A stretch of DNA of 64,000 nt, taken from Stutzerimonas stutzeri. Lineage in GTDB: Bacteria; Pseudomonadota; Gammaproteobacteria; Pseudomonadales; Pseudomonadaceae. Positions 15,992 to 27,057 of the stretch are shown here, in pieces. Position 1 is the first letter of the stretch; each line of letters opens with the position of its first letter. Made by a program: the position numbers and the translations under genes. Location: contig NZ_JAMOHY010000006.1 of NCBI RefSeq assembly GCF_024448695.1, positions 62,001-126,000 on the forward strand, written 5' to 3'. Below the pieces are notes generated by a model. It was not told where the DNA came from, searched no databases, and saw only the letters and a list, made by a program, of their open reading frames with translations.

Positions 15992-18463
15992 TCACAGCGC
16001 CGGCAGCACGATCCAGAAGCGACTACCAACGCCCGGCGCGCTCCGGAAACCGATATCGCCGTTCATCAGCCGGGCATATTCCAGGCATAGCGACAGCCCT
16101 ACACCGGCTCCCAGAATGCTTGAGTTTTCGCGACCCAGACGCTGGAAAGGCTCGAATATCCGCGCCTGCTGGGTTTCTTCAATTCCCAGACCGCTGTCTT
16201 CGACGATCAGATGTACCTGACCGCCCTGCCTCTCGACAGCCAGCAGAATCCGTCCGTTCGGGGTGTTGTACTTGATGGCGTTGGACAGGAGATTGAGCAA
16301 CACCTGACGCAACCGTCGTGGCTCGGCCAGCACCTGCAGCGAAACATCCGGCAGATCAAACGCCAGCCGCAGGCCCTGACGCTGTATATCAAGGGCCACC
16401 AGCTCTGCGCATTCACGCATCAGCGCGGTGACTTCGACCCGCTCCAGCTGCAAGCATGGAGGCTCTGCCTGCAGGCTTGACCAGTCGAGAATATCGCCCA
16501 GCAGTTGGTTGAGATGCCGGCTGGCCAGCAGGATCTCGTCAAGGTAGTCGGCCGCCTCCGGATCGGCTTCCGCCGAGCAGTCCATGCGCATCAGCTGGGC
16601 AAAGCCGAGAATCGCATTGAGCGGCGTACGCAGTTCATGGCTGATGCCGGATATCAGATGGGTCTTGGCCTCGTTGGCGCTCTGGGCCTGTACGGTCGCC
16701 TGACGCAGGTCTTCCTCGACCCGCTTGAGCGCATCGATATCCACGTAGGTACCGGCCATCAGCACGGCCTGCCCGGTCTGCGGGTCTCGCTCGAGTACAC
16801 GCCCCCGACTCAACAGCCAGTGGTAATCACCCAGGGCGTCGGCAAAGCGGAATTCACTTTCGTAACGCAACGCGCTGTCTCGGTGCATACGCTCAAGCTC
16901 GGCGCGCATGCGCGGCAGATCGGCGGGGTGAACACGCTGCAGAAACTGCGCTTCGCTGAGCCGCGACGAAGGCAGCCCGAAGCGCGCCGGCAGACGCCCG
17001 CGAAACTGTAGCGTGGCGCTGCGCAGGTCGCTTTCCCAGAGGCTTTCGGTGGCGCTTTCCAATACCAGCTCCAGACGTCGCTGCGCCTGCGAACGCTGCG
17101 CTTCACTGAATTCCAGCTGGCAGCCGATGGTCTGGGTATGCCGTGCCAGGTCATTCAGCTCGCGGATATCCGAAGTGGCCAGCTGTGGACGCCAGTGCCC
17201 CAGACCGATCTGCCCCATCATTTGCGAAATGCTGGCGATGGGCGCCAGCAGCGACTCACTGAGGCGACGCGCACGCAGCCACATATAGACGAAGAACAGC
17301 AGATAAAACAGCACCAGCCCAACGATCAGCAGGTAGCCGATCTGCTGGTAACGGCTGGCCAGGGCGTTGGTCTGGCTGAAGACCTGGCCTTCATCGACAA
17401 CCGCCAGCAGATGCCAGCCGGTGTGCTCGACCCGGGTACGGGCGACGAGCTTTTGCTGTCCACCGATGCTCAAACGCTGCAGGCTTTCGTCTTCGGCGGC
17501 TACGGCCTTCGCCAGCTCACGGGTTTGTGGCCGACTGCCAAGACGAAAGTCCTCGGGCTTGAATACCTCACGGCGAATTGCTTCCTCGTAGGAGTGTTCG
17601 GTCAGCTCATCAAGCCCGAAGTCACGCTCACCGGCTTCGGGCAATGCCATGATCTTGAGGTCACGGCTGACCAGCATGGCATAGCCATTCCACGGCAGGC
17701 GCAGGCTTGCAATCTGCTGCAGCAGGCCGCTGACGGTGATGTCGATACCCGTGACACCTTCGAGGAAATCGCCGCTGTAGACCGGCGCAATGGCCGACAT
17801 CATCCAGCCCTGCCCGGCAGGGTCCAGGTAGACGTCGGTCCAGACAACTTCGCGCTTCGGGTTGTGCCAGGCGTTGGCCAGGTAATAGAAGTTGTAGCTG
17901 GGGATGTCCATGTCCGGCGGGTACTGGCCGGCGGTGTCGAACCAGGGGTAGATATGGTTGTAACTGTCCCAGCTATTGAAATAGAGGCTGGCAATCAGCG
18001 GATTAGCGGCGTGCAGCTCCTTCATCAGTGAATCGAGGCGCTGCAACTGCCCGACCTTCTCCAGATCCTGCTGGGCAGCTGCGGTGGCCGCCGAATAGAA
18101 ACTCGCTGCGCCCCCTTCATCGCGCGGACTGTAACGCACGCCACGGCCATCCAGATTCAGCAGCACCGGCCCCTCGCCGCCCGTCAGCAGTGCCTGTTGG
18201 GTGAGGTTGCGGTATAGCGCGGTGGTCGCCGCAATCTGCTGCAGCTGCTGGTCGATGACCCGTGCCTCCATGTCCACCGAAGCCTGCAGATCGGCCAGTG
18301 CCGTCTCGCGCAGATGCTCGATCTGTGCATCGCGAATGGCGTTGTTGGTCAGCAAATAGACGGCAATGAGCACCGCCTCCACCAGCACCAGCGGGATCAG
18401 CGCACTCTGCACGAAGGCGCGCCAGATCCAGCGGCGCATGCCGGGAGCTTTCCTTGCAGTCAC
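15992..18463 (-). CDS. Orphan membrane histidine kinase (dCache-PAS-HisKA-HATPase)
   Basis: Sensor kinase of 823 residues. A first membrane helix (about 15-38) and a second (about 372-396) enclose a large periplasmic double-Cache-like ligand domain with SLYFNSWDSYNHIYPWF and GVTGIDITVSGLL segments. A cytoplasmic PAS_3-like domain follows at about 470-590. The dimerisation helix contains ISHELRTPLNAILGF with phospho-accepting H609, and the ATPase domain has NAIKYNT, DSGLGI and GAGVGLSL boxes. No receiver domain or adjacent response regulator is present. The frame starts with GTG at 18463; an ATG at 18439 preceded by AAGGA is a reasonable alternative. Its ligand is unknown. Confidence 0.9.
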   Translation of the reverse strand: MTARKAPGMRRWIWRAFVQSALIPLVLVEAVLIAVYLLTNNAIRDAQIEHLRETALADLQASVDMEARVIDQQLQQIAATTALYRNLTQQALLTGGEGPVLLNLDGRGVRYSPRDEGGAASFYSAATAAAQQDLEKVGQLQRLDSLMKELHAANPLIASLYFNSWDSYNHIYPWFDTAGQYPPDMDIPSYNFYYLANAWHNPKREVVWTDVYLDPAGQGWMMSAIAPVYSGDFLEGVTGIDITVSGLLQQIASLRLPWNGYAMLVSRDLKIMALPEAGERDFGLDELTEHSYEEAIRREVFKPEDFRLGSRPQTRELAKAVAAEDESLQRLSIGGQQKLVARTRVEHTGWHLLAVVDEGQVFSQTNALASRYQQIGYLLIVGLVLFYLLFFVYMWLRARRLSESLLAPIASISQMMGQIGLGHWRPQLATSDIRELNDLARHTQTIGCQLEFSEAQRSQAQRRLELVLESATESLWESDLRSATLQFRGRLPARFGLPSSRLSEAQFLQRVHPADLPRMRAELERMHRDSALRYESEFRFADALGDYHWLLSRGRVLERDPQTGQAVLMAGTYVDIDALKRVEEDLRQATVQAQSANEAKTHLISGISHELRTPLNAILGFAQLMRMDCSAEADPEAADYLDEILLASRHLNQLLGDILDWSSLQAEPPCLQLERVEVTALMRECAELVALDIQRQGLRLAFDLPDVSLQVLAEPRRLRQVLLNLLSNAIKYNTPNGRILLAVERQGGQVHLIVEDSGLGIEETQQARIFEPFQRLGRENSSILGAGVGLSLCLEYARLMNGDIGFRSAPGVGSRFWIVLPAL

Positions 18464-18525
18464 CCCAACGCCCCCGCGATCACCTCAGCCATGGCCTGCA
18501 TGTAATACCACCCGACAAACATGCT

Positions 18526-19341
18526 TCAGCGATTCGCCAGATCGATCAGTTCGCTGCGCCAGTCAACCCCGCGCGGCAGCGCCAGAAAGGACGGGTTGAG
18601 GTAGGTTTCGCGCGCCTCGTAGGTCAGGGGCGCACCGCTGATGTCCAGCACTTCGCCACCGGCGCCTTCGAGCACACCCTGTGCAGCAGCGGTGTCCCAC
18701 TGGGAGGTAGGCGCCAGCCGCGGATAACAGTCGGCAGCGCCTTCGGCCAGCAGGCACAGCTTCAGGGAACTGCCGATACTGGCCAGTTCCAGCTCGCCGA
18801 AACGCTGACGCAGGCCGTCGAGCAACTGTTCCTGCGCCGGGCTCGAGTGGCGACGGCTGGCAACCACGGTGAAGCCCTGCGACGGGTTGTGCCGCACCTG
18901 CAAGGGAAGCACGCCGCCCTCGACATCGGCCATCCAGGCGCCAAATTCGGCGCCACCGTAGTAGCAGCGGCCATTGGCCGGGATGCCCACCACACCGAAC
19001 ACCACTCTGCCCTGCTCGATCAGCGCGACATTGACCGTGAATTCTTCGCTGCCGGCGATGAATTCCTTGGTGCCGTCCAGCGGGTCTACCAGCCACCAGC
19101 GTGTCCAGCCGGCGCGTTCGGCCAGGCTCAGTGCGCAATCCTCCTCGGACAGCACCGGAATGCTTGCATCCAACGCCAGCAGCCCCTCGACCAGCAGATG
19201 ATGCGCGGCCAGATCAGCCGCCGTGACTGGCGAGGCATCGGCCTTTTCATGCACCTGCACGCCGCTGCGCCAATGCGGCAGGATGGCGTGCCCCGCCGCG
19301 CGAACCAGATCGATCACCGGCGCCAGATAAGGATGGCTCAT
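18526..19341 (-). CDS. cysQ: 3'(2'),5'-bisphosphate nucleotidase CysQ
   Basis: Mg-dependent phosphatase of the inositol monophosphatase superfamily that clears 3'-phosphoadenosine 5'-phosphate formed in sulfate assimilation. The 271-residue protein shows the metal-binding triad motifs SEED (about 66-69), DPLDGTKEF (about 84-92) and WDTAAAQGVLEGAGG (about 214-228). The start ATG overlaps the nudE stop by four bases (ATGA type), so the two are co-translated. Confidence 0.96.
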   Translation of the reverse strand: MSHPYLAPVIDLVRAAGHAILPHWRSGVQVHEKADASPVTAADLAAHHLLVEGLLALDASIPVLSEEDCALSLAERAGWTRWWLVDPLDGTKEFIAGSEEFTVNVALIEQGRVVFGVVGIPANGRCYYGGAEFGAWMADVEGGVLPLQVRHNPSQGFTVVASRRHSSPAQEQLLDGLRQRFGELELASIGSSLKLCLLAEGAADCYPRLAPTSQWDTAAAQGVLEGAGGEVLDISGAPLTYEARETYLNPSFLALPRGVDWRSELIDLANR

Positions 19342-19904
19342 TGATTGAACTCCCCGCGCTGGATCAGTAGATCACGCGCCAGATAGAGCGCAGCCAGTGC
19401 GCGACCTTCGCTGAACTGCGGGTTCTGGATCAGGCTCGACAGCTCGCGCAGATCGACCCGGTCGACGCGCATTGGCTCTGGCTCGTCGCCGGGCAATCGC
19501 TCGGGATAAAGATCACGAGCCAGCACCACCTGAATCTTCTGGCTCATGTAACCGGGCGACAGCGACAGCTCGGTGAGCAGTTCCAGCTGGTGCGCACCGA
19601 AGCCGGCTTCCTCCTTGAGTTCGCGATTGGCGGCGTCCAGCACGCTTTCACCCGGTTCGATCAGACCCTTGGGCAAGGACAGCTCGTAGGTGTCGGTGCC
19701 GCCGCAATATTCCTCGATCAGCAGCGCCTGTCCGTCTGCATCGAGCGCGACGATCATCACTGCGCCATAGCCGGCGCCCTTGCCGACCAGCCGTTCGTAG
19801 GTGCGTTCGGCACCATTGGAAAAGCGCAGCTGCAGCTCCTCGACACGGAACAGGCGGCTGGTTGCGACGATCTCACGGGCAAGCACGGTAGGTTTCTGGC
19901 GCAT
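19338..19904 (-). CDS. nudE: ADP compounds hydrolase NudE
   Basis: Nudix hydrolase acting on ADP-ribose, Ap3A and related dinucleotides, releasing AMP. The 188-residue product contains a full Nudix box, GLIEPGESVLDAANRELKEE continuing AGFG, at about 81-104, matching the Gx5Ex7REUxEExGU pattern. It is upstream of and overlaps cysQ, an arrangement typical of pseudomonads. It is divergent from yrfG across about 145 bp. Confidence 0.94.
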   Translation of the reverse strand: MRQKPTVLAREIVATSRLFRVEELQLRFSNGAERTYERLVGKGAGYGAVMIVALDADGQALLIEEYCGGTDTYELSLPKGLIEPGESVLDAANRELKEEAGFGAHQLELLTELSLSPGYMSQKIQVVLARDLYPERLPGDEPEPMRVDRVDLRELSSLIQNPQFSEGRALAALYLARDLLIQRGEFNQ

Positions 19905-20049
19905 GGGAGGTTCCTTGAAACGCGAGGCCCAATCATAACCCGGCTTATCGCAGGGTCTGTTGACGTTTCATCACATCCGCGCCGAGCCTCTTTGCATCGA
20001 ACCGACCACTGCCGCACCATTGCACCCTGCCGAACCACAAGAGCCTGCC

Positions 20050-20730
20050 ATGACCGCTTCCCTGCCCTGGTCCGAAATCGATACCGTCCTGCTGGACATG
20101 GACGGCACCCTGCTGGACCTGCATTTCGACAATCACTTCTGGCTCGAATTTCTGCCTCAGCGTTATGCCGAACTGCACGGCATCAGCCGCACCATGGCCG
20201 AGCTCGAACTGGCGCCGCTGTTCAACGCCCATCAAGGCCAGTTGAGCTGGTATTGCCTGGACTTCTGGACCCGCGAGCTGAACCTGCCGATCCGCGAGAT
20301 GAAGCGCGAGATGGCCGACCTTATCGCCCTGCGGCCCGCCGCCGACCAGTTCCTCGCCGCGTTGCGCCAGGCCGGAAAGCGCGTGGTGCTGATCACCAAT
20401 GCCCACCGCGACTCGCTGTCGCTGAAGCTCGAGCGCATCGAGCTGGCACCCTGGTTCGACCGCTTGATCAGCTCCCATGACTACGGCTTCCCCAAGGAGC
20501 AGGCACAGTTCTGGTATGCACTGAAAACCGACCTGGATTTCGATCCGGCAAACGCGCTGTTCATCGACGACAGCCTGCCGATACTGCGCAGCGCCCGTGA
20601 CTTCGGCATCGCGCACCTGCTGGCAGTCAGCCAGCCGGATAGCCGTCGCGGGCAGAAAAATACCGAGGAATTCGCAGCCGTTGGCGATTATCTGGAGCTG
20701 ATCCGCAGCCTGCAGGGCTATCCTGACTGA
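20050..20730 (+). CDS. yrfG: GMP/IMP nucleotidase YrfG, HAD superfamily
   Basis: Haloacid-dehalogenase-like phosphatase of 226 residues. Motif I is LLDMDGTLLDL (nucleophile Asp near residue 15), motif II is VLITNAH, the motif III lysine is in FPKEQAQFW, and motif IV is FIDDSLP. E. coli YrfG dephosphorylates GMP and IMP. The ATG at 20050 is chosen; the open frame extends upstream to 19960 but with no family match. Its neighbour nudE also handles nucleotides. Confidence 0.9.
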   Translation: MTASLPWSEIDTVLLDMDGTLLDLHFDNHFWLEFLPQRYAELHGISRTMAELELAPLFNAHQGQLSWYCLDFWTRELNLPIREMKREMADLIALRPAADQFLAALRQAGKRVVLITNAHRDSLSLKLERIELAPWFDRLISSHDYGFPKEQAQFWYALKTDLDFDPANALFIDDSLPILRSARDFGIAHLLAVSQPDSRRGQKNTEEFAAVGDYLELIRSLQGYPD

Positions 20731-20783
20731 AACGCCTTGAGCAACACCCTTGCTGTCAAAACCCGTACTTGTCGAGTCTGCCC

Positions 20784-21620
20784 ATGAATGCTCCACGCCA
20801 TCCAGCCTTGCCCCCTGAACCCAACACCGCCGCGCCTGCAGGCGCCAGCGGGCACTATCATTTTCAAGCCATTGGCCAGACGCAACCGGAAGCCATCGAA
20901 CTGGCCGAGGAATGCGCGCTGGCCATCGCCTACAACGGCATCAGCCAGGCCGTGATGATGGTGTCGCCGGCCGACCTTGAGGATTTCGTGGTGGGCTTCA
21001 GCCTCGGCAGCGGCATCGTCGAGCAGGCCGGCGATATCTACGACATCCGCATCAGCGGCACGGGCGAGGGTCGCCAGGCCGAGGTGGACATTGCCAGCCG
21101 CGCCTTCTGGAAGCTCAAGCAGCAGCGCCGCCAGCTACCCGGAAACGCCAGTTGCGGCCTGTGCGGAGTCGAGGCACTGGAACAGGCGCTGCCACACTTG
21201 CCGAGCCTGCCCGGCGCACCGCTGCCACCGGCACATTGGCTGGATGACCTGCGCCAGCGCATCGGCGAATTCCAGATACTCGGGCAGAGTTGCGGCGCGG
21301 TGCATGCCGCGCTGTTCATGGATGCCCAGGGCGAGATTCGCCTGAGCCGGGAAGACATTGGCCGGCACAATGCGCTGGACAAGTTGATCGGGGCCATCAA
21401 CCGCAGCGGCCTGGAGGTCGCGGGTGGCGTCGCGGTCGTCACCAGCCGCTGCAGCCTGGAACTGATCCACAAGGTCCAGCGCGCCGGCATCTCGACGCTG
21501 GTCAGCCTCTCGGCACCCACGGGCCTCGCCACGCGCTGGGCACAGCGGCACAACCTCAACCTGATCCATATTCCGCATCGCAGCCCGCCGCGCGTGTACA
21601 GCCCGCAAGCCGGAATCTGA
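20784..21620 (+). CDS. fdhD: FdhD sulfurtransferase for formate dehydrogenase
   Basis: Transfers sulfur from IscS to the molybdenum cofactor so that formate dehydrogenase is active. The 278-residue protein has the ASCGLCGV motif with the persulfide-carrying cysteines near residue 120, plus REDIGRHNALDKLIG and VVTSRCSLELIHK motifs of the family. An in-frame TTG at 20769 exists, but the ATG at 20784 is preferred. No formate dehydrogenase genes lie in the window. Confidence 0.95.
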   Translation: MNAPRHPALPPEPNTAAPAGASGHYHFQAIGQTQPEAIELAEECALAIAYNGISQAVMMVSPADLEDFVVGFSLGSGIVEQAGDIYDIRISGTGEGRQAEVDIASRAFWKLKQQRRQLPGNASCGLCGVEALEQALPHLPSLPGAPLPPAHWLDDLRQRIGEFQILGQSCGAVHAALFMDAQGEIRLSREDIGRHNALDKLIGAINRSGLEVAGGVAVVTSRCSLELIHKVQRAGISTLVSLSAPTGLATRWAQRHNLNLIHIPHRSPPRVYSPQAGI

Positions 21621-21790
21621 GGTTCCAATTGACGGCACGCGCACCGAAGACCGCTTCGCTTGTCGAAAGTTCCAGATATAAATCAACAAGTTGCACAAAG
21701 CGAAGTGCTTCACACCTTTCGTCTCCCGGCGCTTGCACAGGCCCGCTCGACAGCCGAGGATCGCGCCGTCATTCCTGCTGAGGTTTCACC

Positions 21791-22252
21791 ATGAAGTACC
21801 CCTCGATTCTGCTGTTGTCCGCCAGCCTGCTCAGCGGCGCCGCCCATGCCGGTAGCAACACCGAAGCCGCCGTAGGCGGGGCGTTGGGCGGTGCGTTAGG
21901 CTCGGTGGTGGGTGAACACCTGGGCGGCTCTACGGGTGCAGCCATCGGAGCCGGCGTTGGCGGCGCAGCGGGCGGCATGGTCGGTGCGGACAAGCGCAGC
22001 CGTACGGAAGCGGCCATCGGCGGCGGTCTGGGCGCGGCGGGCGGCAACGTAGTCGGTCAGCGCGTTGGGGGGAGCACTGGCGGCCTGATCGGCGCGGCAG
22101 TCGGCGGCGGCGCGGGCGGTGCAATAGGCAATGCCTACGGCGACGACGACGATGACTACCGTCGCCACCGCGATGACCGCCGCCACTACGGGCCTCCCGG
22201 CAAAGCCAAGGGCCATTACAAACACAAACACAAGCACGGCCACAGACACTGA
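21791..22252 (+). CDS. Exported glycine-zipper protein with His/Lys-rich tail
   Basis: A 153-residue protein with a clear signal peptide (cleavage after SGAAHA, about residue 20). Two tandem copies of a glycine-zipper unit follow (about 22-66 and 70-115). Each starts with a TEAA-GG pattern and carries repeated GGALGG/GGAAGG steps, so it is an internal duplication. An aspartate run and a basic tail ending in HYKHKHKHGHRH complete it. Glycine-zipper proteins of this kind insert in or line the outer membrane. The tail could bind metal or polyanions; that is inference. It stands alone with about 170 bp upstream. Confidence 0.82.
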   Translation: MKYPSILLLSASLLSGAAHAGSNTEAAVGGALGGALGSVVGEHLGGSTGAAIGAGVGGAAGGMVGADKRSRTEAAIGGGLGAAGGNVVGQRVGGSTGGLIGAAVGGGAGGAIGNAYGDDDDDYRRHRDDRRHYGPPGKAKGHYKHKHKHGHRH

Positions 22253-22276
22253 AACGCTCGTAACAGCGGCGGCAGT

Positions 22277-22735
22277 TCAGGCGATGCTGCTGCCGCCGCC
22301 GCCCACCAGCAAGGCCTCCAGCGCCTTGCGCAGCCCAAATGGAATCCCGATTGCGCGGTTCTGCGCGCGCTCGACGAAGACGTGCACGACCTTCCCCACC
22401 GCGCAGGCCTGGGTCTCGCCCTGCCTGAAGATGGCCAGCTCGTACTGCACCGAACTGTTGCCCACTCTGGCAACACGCAAGCCGACCTCGATGGCATCCG
22501 GGAAGGCAATCGGCTCGAAGTAGTCACAGGACGAACTCACCACATAACCCACGACCTCTCCAACATGGATATCCAGCCCGCCCTGCTGGATCAGGTAGGT
22601 ATTTATCGCACTGTCGAAGTAGCTGTAGTAGGTGACGTTGTTGACGTGGCCGTAGAGATCGTTGTCGTGCCAGCGAGTGCTGACCGCATGGAAATGCCGA
22701 TAGTCACTGTGCAGATGCCTGGGTTGTTCGGGCAT
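22277..22735 (-). CDS. Hotdog-fold acyl-CoA thioesterase
   Basis: A 152-residue 4-hydroxybenzoyl-CoA-thioesterase-type enzyme. The active-site region reads RWHDNDLYGHVNNVTYYSYFDSA (shown in parts: HDNDLYGHVNN with the catalytic Asp). It is the last gene of a minus-strand run with an Fe-alcohol dehydrogenase, an acyl-CoA dehydrogenase and a 3-hydroxyacyl-CoA dehydrogenase, so it probably releases CoA from an intermediate of that pathway. The start is 18 bp from the dehydrogenase stop. Confidence 0.9.
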   Translation of the reverse strand: MPEQPRHLHSDYRHFHAVSTRWHDNDLYGHVNNVTYYSYFDSAINTYLIQQGGLDIHVGEVVGYVVSSSCDYFEPIAFPDAIEVGLRVARVGNSSVQYELAIFRQGETQACAVGKVVHVFVERAQNRAIGIPFGLRKALEALLVGGGGSSIA

Positions 22736-22753
22736 TCTTTTTTCTCCGCTCCG

Positions 22754-23917
22754 CTAGTAGGCCGCTTGATAGATGGCCAGCGCATCGGCCTCGGTGATTT
22801 CGCGCGGGTTGTTCACCAACAGGCGCTGTTGCAGCATCGCCTCCCGGGCCAGTTGCGGCAGCATCGCCTCGGGTACCCCGGCGTCGCGCAGCCGGGTCGG
22901 CAGACCCATGCGCCCGCTCAGTTCGCCAAGCTCCTCGATCAACTGATCGGCGAAGGTGGCCGGGTCGTCACTGCGCAGGCGCTCACCCAGCACGATGGGC
23001 GCCAACTCGCTGTAATGGCTGGTCGCCGCGCTGACGTTGAAGCGCAACACGTGCGGCAGCACCAGCGCGTTGGACAGCCCGTGGGGAATATGGAAGTTGC
23101 CGCCCAGCGGATAGGCCAGCGCATGCACGGCCGCCACCGGCGCATTGGCGAAAGCCTGACCGGCAAGGCACGCACCCAGCAGCATGGCCTGACGCGCCTC
23201 GCGATTGCTGCCGTTGTGTACGGCCTCATGCAGGTTGGCCGAGAGCAGGCGCAGCGCTTCCCGGGCCAGCAGGTCCGATAGCGGATTCTTCTTCAACACG
23301 CTGGTGTAGGCCTCGATGGCGTGCACCATGGCGTCGATGCCGGTTGCAGCGGTCACGGCAGGCGGCAGGCCGAGGGTCAGGTCGGCATCAAGCAGCGCCA
23401 GGTCCGGCAGCAAAAGCGTGGAGACCACCCCCATCTTGGTGGTTTCGCCGGTGGTGATGATGGCGATCTGGGTGACTTCGGAACCGGTGCCTGCGGTGGT
23501 TGGCACCTGAATCAGTGGCAGGCGCTGGCCCCGCGCGTTTCCCACGCCGTAGATATCCTGCAGCGACTGGGCACACTGCGGATGCGCCAGCAACGCCACA
23601 AGCTTGGCGACATCCATCGAACTGCCGCCACCAAAGCCAATGACCAAGTCCGCCTTTACCGCTCTGGCCTGCGCCACGGCAGCCAGAACGATATCCTCCG
23701 GCGGGTCTGCCACCACCTGATCGTAGACAGCCACCTGCAAGCCCTCGGCCTCGAAACCCGGCAGCACATCATCGAGCAAGCCGAAACGGGTAATTCCAGG
23801 ATCTGTCACCACCAGTACCGAGCGCGCCCCGCGCTCAAGGCAGAGACTGGCCAGCCGACGCGACGAGCCTGGCTCGCAGATCAGTTGAGCGGTCGTGGCG
23901 AAATTGAACGGATGCAT
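22754..23917 (-). CDS. Iron-containing alcohol dehydrogenase
   Basis: NAD-dependent group III alcohol dehydrogenase (387 aa). The N-terminal nucleotide-binding half has GFGGGSSMDVAKLVA at about 96-110. Metal-ligand histidines lie in MVHAIEAYTS, HALAYPLGG and HIPHGLSNALVLPHVLRFN. AGGAGG six bases before the ATG is a strong ribosome-binding site. It sits within the acyl-CoA operon, so its substrate is likely an alcohol feeding or leaving that pathway. Confidence 0.92.
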   Translation of the reverse strand: MHPFNFATTAQLICEPGSSRRLASLCLERGARSVLVVTDPGITRFGLLDDVLPGFEAEGLQVAVYDQVVADPPEDIVLAAVAQARAVKADLVIGFGGGSSMDVAKLVALLAHPQCAQSLQDIYGVGNARGQRLPLIQVPTTAGTGSEVTQIAIITTGETTKMGVVSTLLLPDLALLDADLTLGLPPAVTAATGIDAMVHAIEAYTSVLKKNPLSDLLAREALRLLSANLHEAVHNGSNREARQAMLLGACLAGQAFANAPVAAVHALAYPLGGNFHIPHGLSNALVLPHVLRFNVSAATSHYSELAPIVLGERLRSDDPATFADQLIEELGELSGRMGLPTRLRDAGVPEAMLPQLAREAMLQQRLLVNNPREITEADALAIYQAAY

Positions 23918-23941
23918 CGGTGCCTCCTGTGTTCGATAAGG

Positions 23942-25732
<1,791 letters not shown>

Positions 25733-25734
25733 GC

Positions 25735-26973
25735 TCAGGCCTCCTTCTTCTGATCGGCGAAACGGCCACCGACGGTCGCCAGGTTTTCAATCAATTCAGC
25801 CGGTTTCCAGTGCTCGCCGTGCTGCTCGGCCAGTGCGTCGAGGCGATCCTTGATCGCCGGCAGGCCCTCACCATCCGCCCAGGTCATCGGCCCGCCAGCG
25901 GCTGCCGGAAAGCCATAGCCATTGAGGTAAACGGTGTCGATATCGGCGCTGGAGCCGGCCATGCCTTCCTGCAGAATTTTCGCGCCTTCGTTGACCAGCG
26001 CCAGCAGGCAACGCTCGAGGATTTCCGCTTCGCCAATCTCGCGCCGGTCGTAGCCAAGCCGCTCGGCTTCACGCTGCACCAGCGCATCCACTTCCGGATC
26101 GTGCTCAGCCTGGCGGCTGCCTTCGGCGTAGCGGTAGTAACCCATGCGCGACTTCTGGCCGAAGCGGCCCAGCTCGCACAGGCGATTGTCGACCTGTACC
26201 TCCGGCTCGTCCTGGCCCTCACCGGCCAGTTCGCGGGCGCGCCATTCCAGGTCGATGCCGACCACGTCGTACATGCGGAACGGGCCCATGGCGAAGCCGA
26301 AGCCCTGCAGCGCGGCGTCCACCTGATGCGGATAGGCGGCTTCGAGTAGCATCATCCGCGCCTCGCGCACATAGGTCGCGAGCATGCGGTTGCCGATGAA
26401 GCCCGGGGAGTTGCCGGCAATCACGCTGACCTTGCCCATGCGCTTGCCCAGTTCGGTGGAGGCGTCGAGCACGGCCTTTGAGGTCTTCGCACCGCGGACG
26501 ATCTCCAGCAGCTTCATGATATGCGCCGGGCTGAAGAAGTGCAGACCCACCACCTGCTCCGGTCGCCCGGTCACGGCAGCGATGGCGTCGATATCCAGTG
26601 CCGAAGTGTTGCTGGCGAGGATGCCGGTCGGCTTCACGATGCCGCCCAGCTCGCGGAAGATCTTCTGCTTGAGTTCGAGGTTTTCGTACACCGCCTCGAT
26701 CACCAGATCGACATCGGCCAGCGCCTGGTAATCAGCTGCCTTGCTGATGCAGGCGCGTCGCGCTGCGGCCTGGGACTCGTCGATGCGCCCCTGGCGGACG
26801 CTATGTGCGTAGGTGTCGGCCACCACGCCCAGCGCCTGTTCCAGCATCTCGGGATTGTTGTCCAGCCAGCGCACCTGCACGCCGGCGTTGGCCAGGCTCA
26901 TGACGATACCGCGGCCCATGGTGCCCGCGCCGATCACGGCGGCGGTCTGGATATCGAAGCGGGTTTGGCTCAT
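25735..26973 (-). CDS. 3-hydroxyacyl-CoA dehydrogenase
   Basis: NAD-dependent oxidation of 3-hydroxyacyl-CoA in fatty-acid breakdown. The 412-residue protein opens with the Rossmann fingerprint AAVIGAGTMGRGIVMSLANAG (in parts: GAGTMGRGI at about 16-24). It has ASNTSALDI and the catalytic His in GLHFFSPAHIMKLLEIV at about 140-156, and a double C-terminal helical domain. There is no enoyl-CoA hydratase domain, so it is the stand-alone form. It is the first gene of the operon, divergent from the LysR gene. Confidence 0.94.
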   Translation of the reverse strand: MSQTRFDIQTAAVIGAGTMGRGIVMSLANAGVQVRWLDNNPEMLEQALGVVADTYAHSVRQGRIDESQAAARRACISKAADYQALADVDLVIEAVYENLELKQKIFRELGGIVKPTGILASNTSALDIDAIAAVTGRPEQVVGLHFFSPAHIMKLLEIVRGAKTSKAVLDASTELGKRMGKVSVIAGNSPGFIGNRMLATYVREARMMLLEAAYPHQVDAALQGFGFAMGPFRMYDVVGIDLEWRARELAGEGQDEPEVQVDNRLCELGRFGQKSRMGYYRYAEGSRQAEHDPEVDALVQREAERLGYDRREIGEAEILERCLLALVNEGAKILQEGMAGSSADIDTVYLNGYGFPAAAGGPMTWADGEGLPAIKDRLDALAEQHGEHWKPAELIENLATVGGRFADQKKEA

Positions 26974-27057
26974 TGCGGCAGTCCTCGTCGCTGGGCTGGA
27001 AAAACGGAAGACCCACCATAGACGAAGACACTACTATTTTTGAAATTTAGTCTTGTG

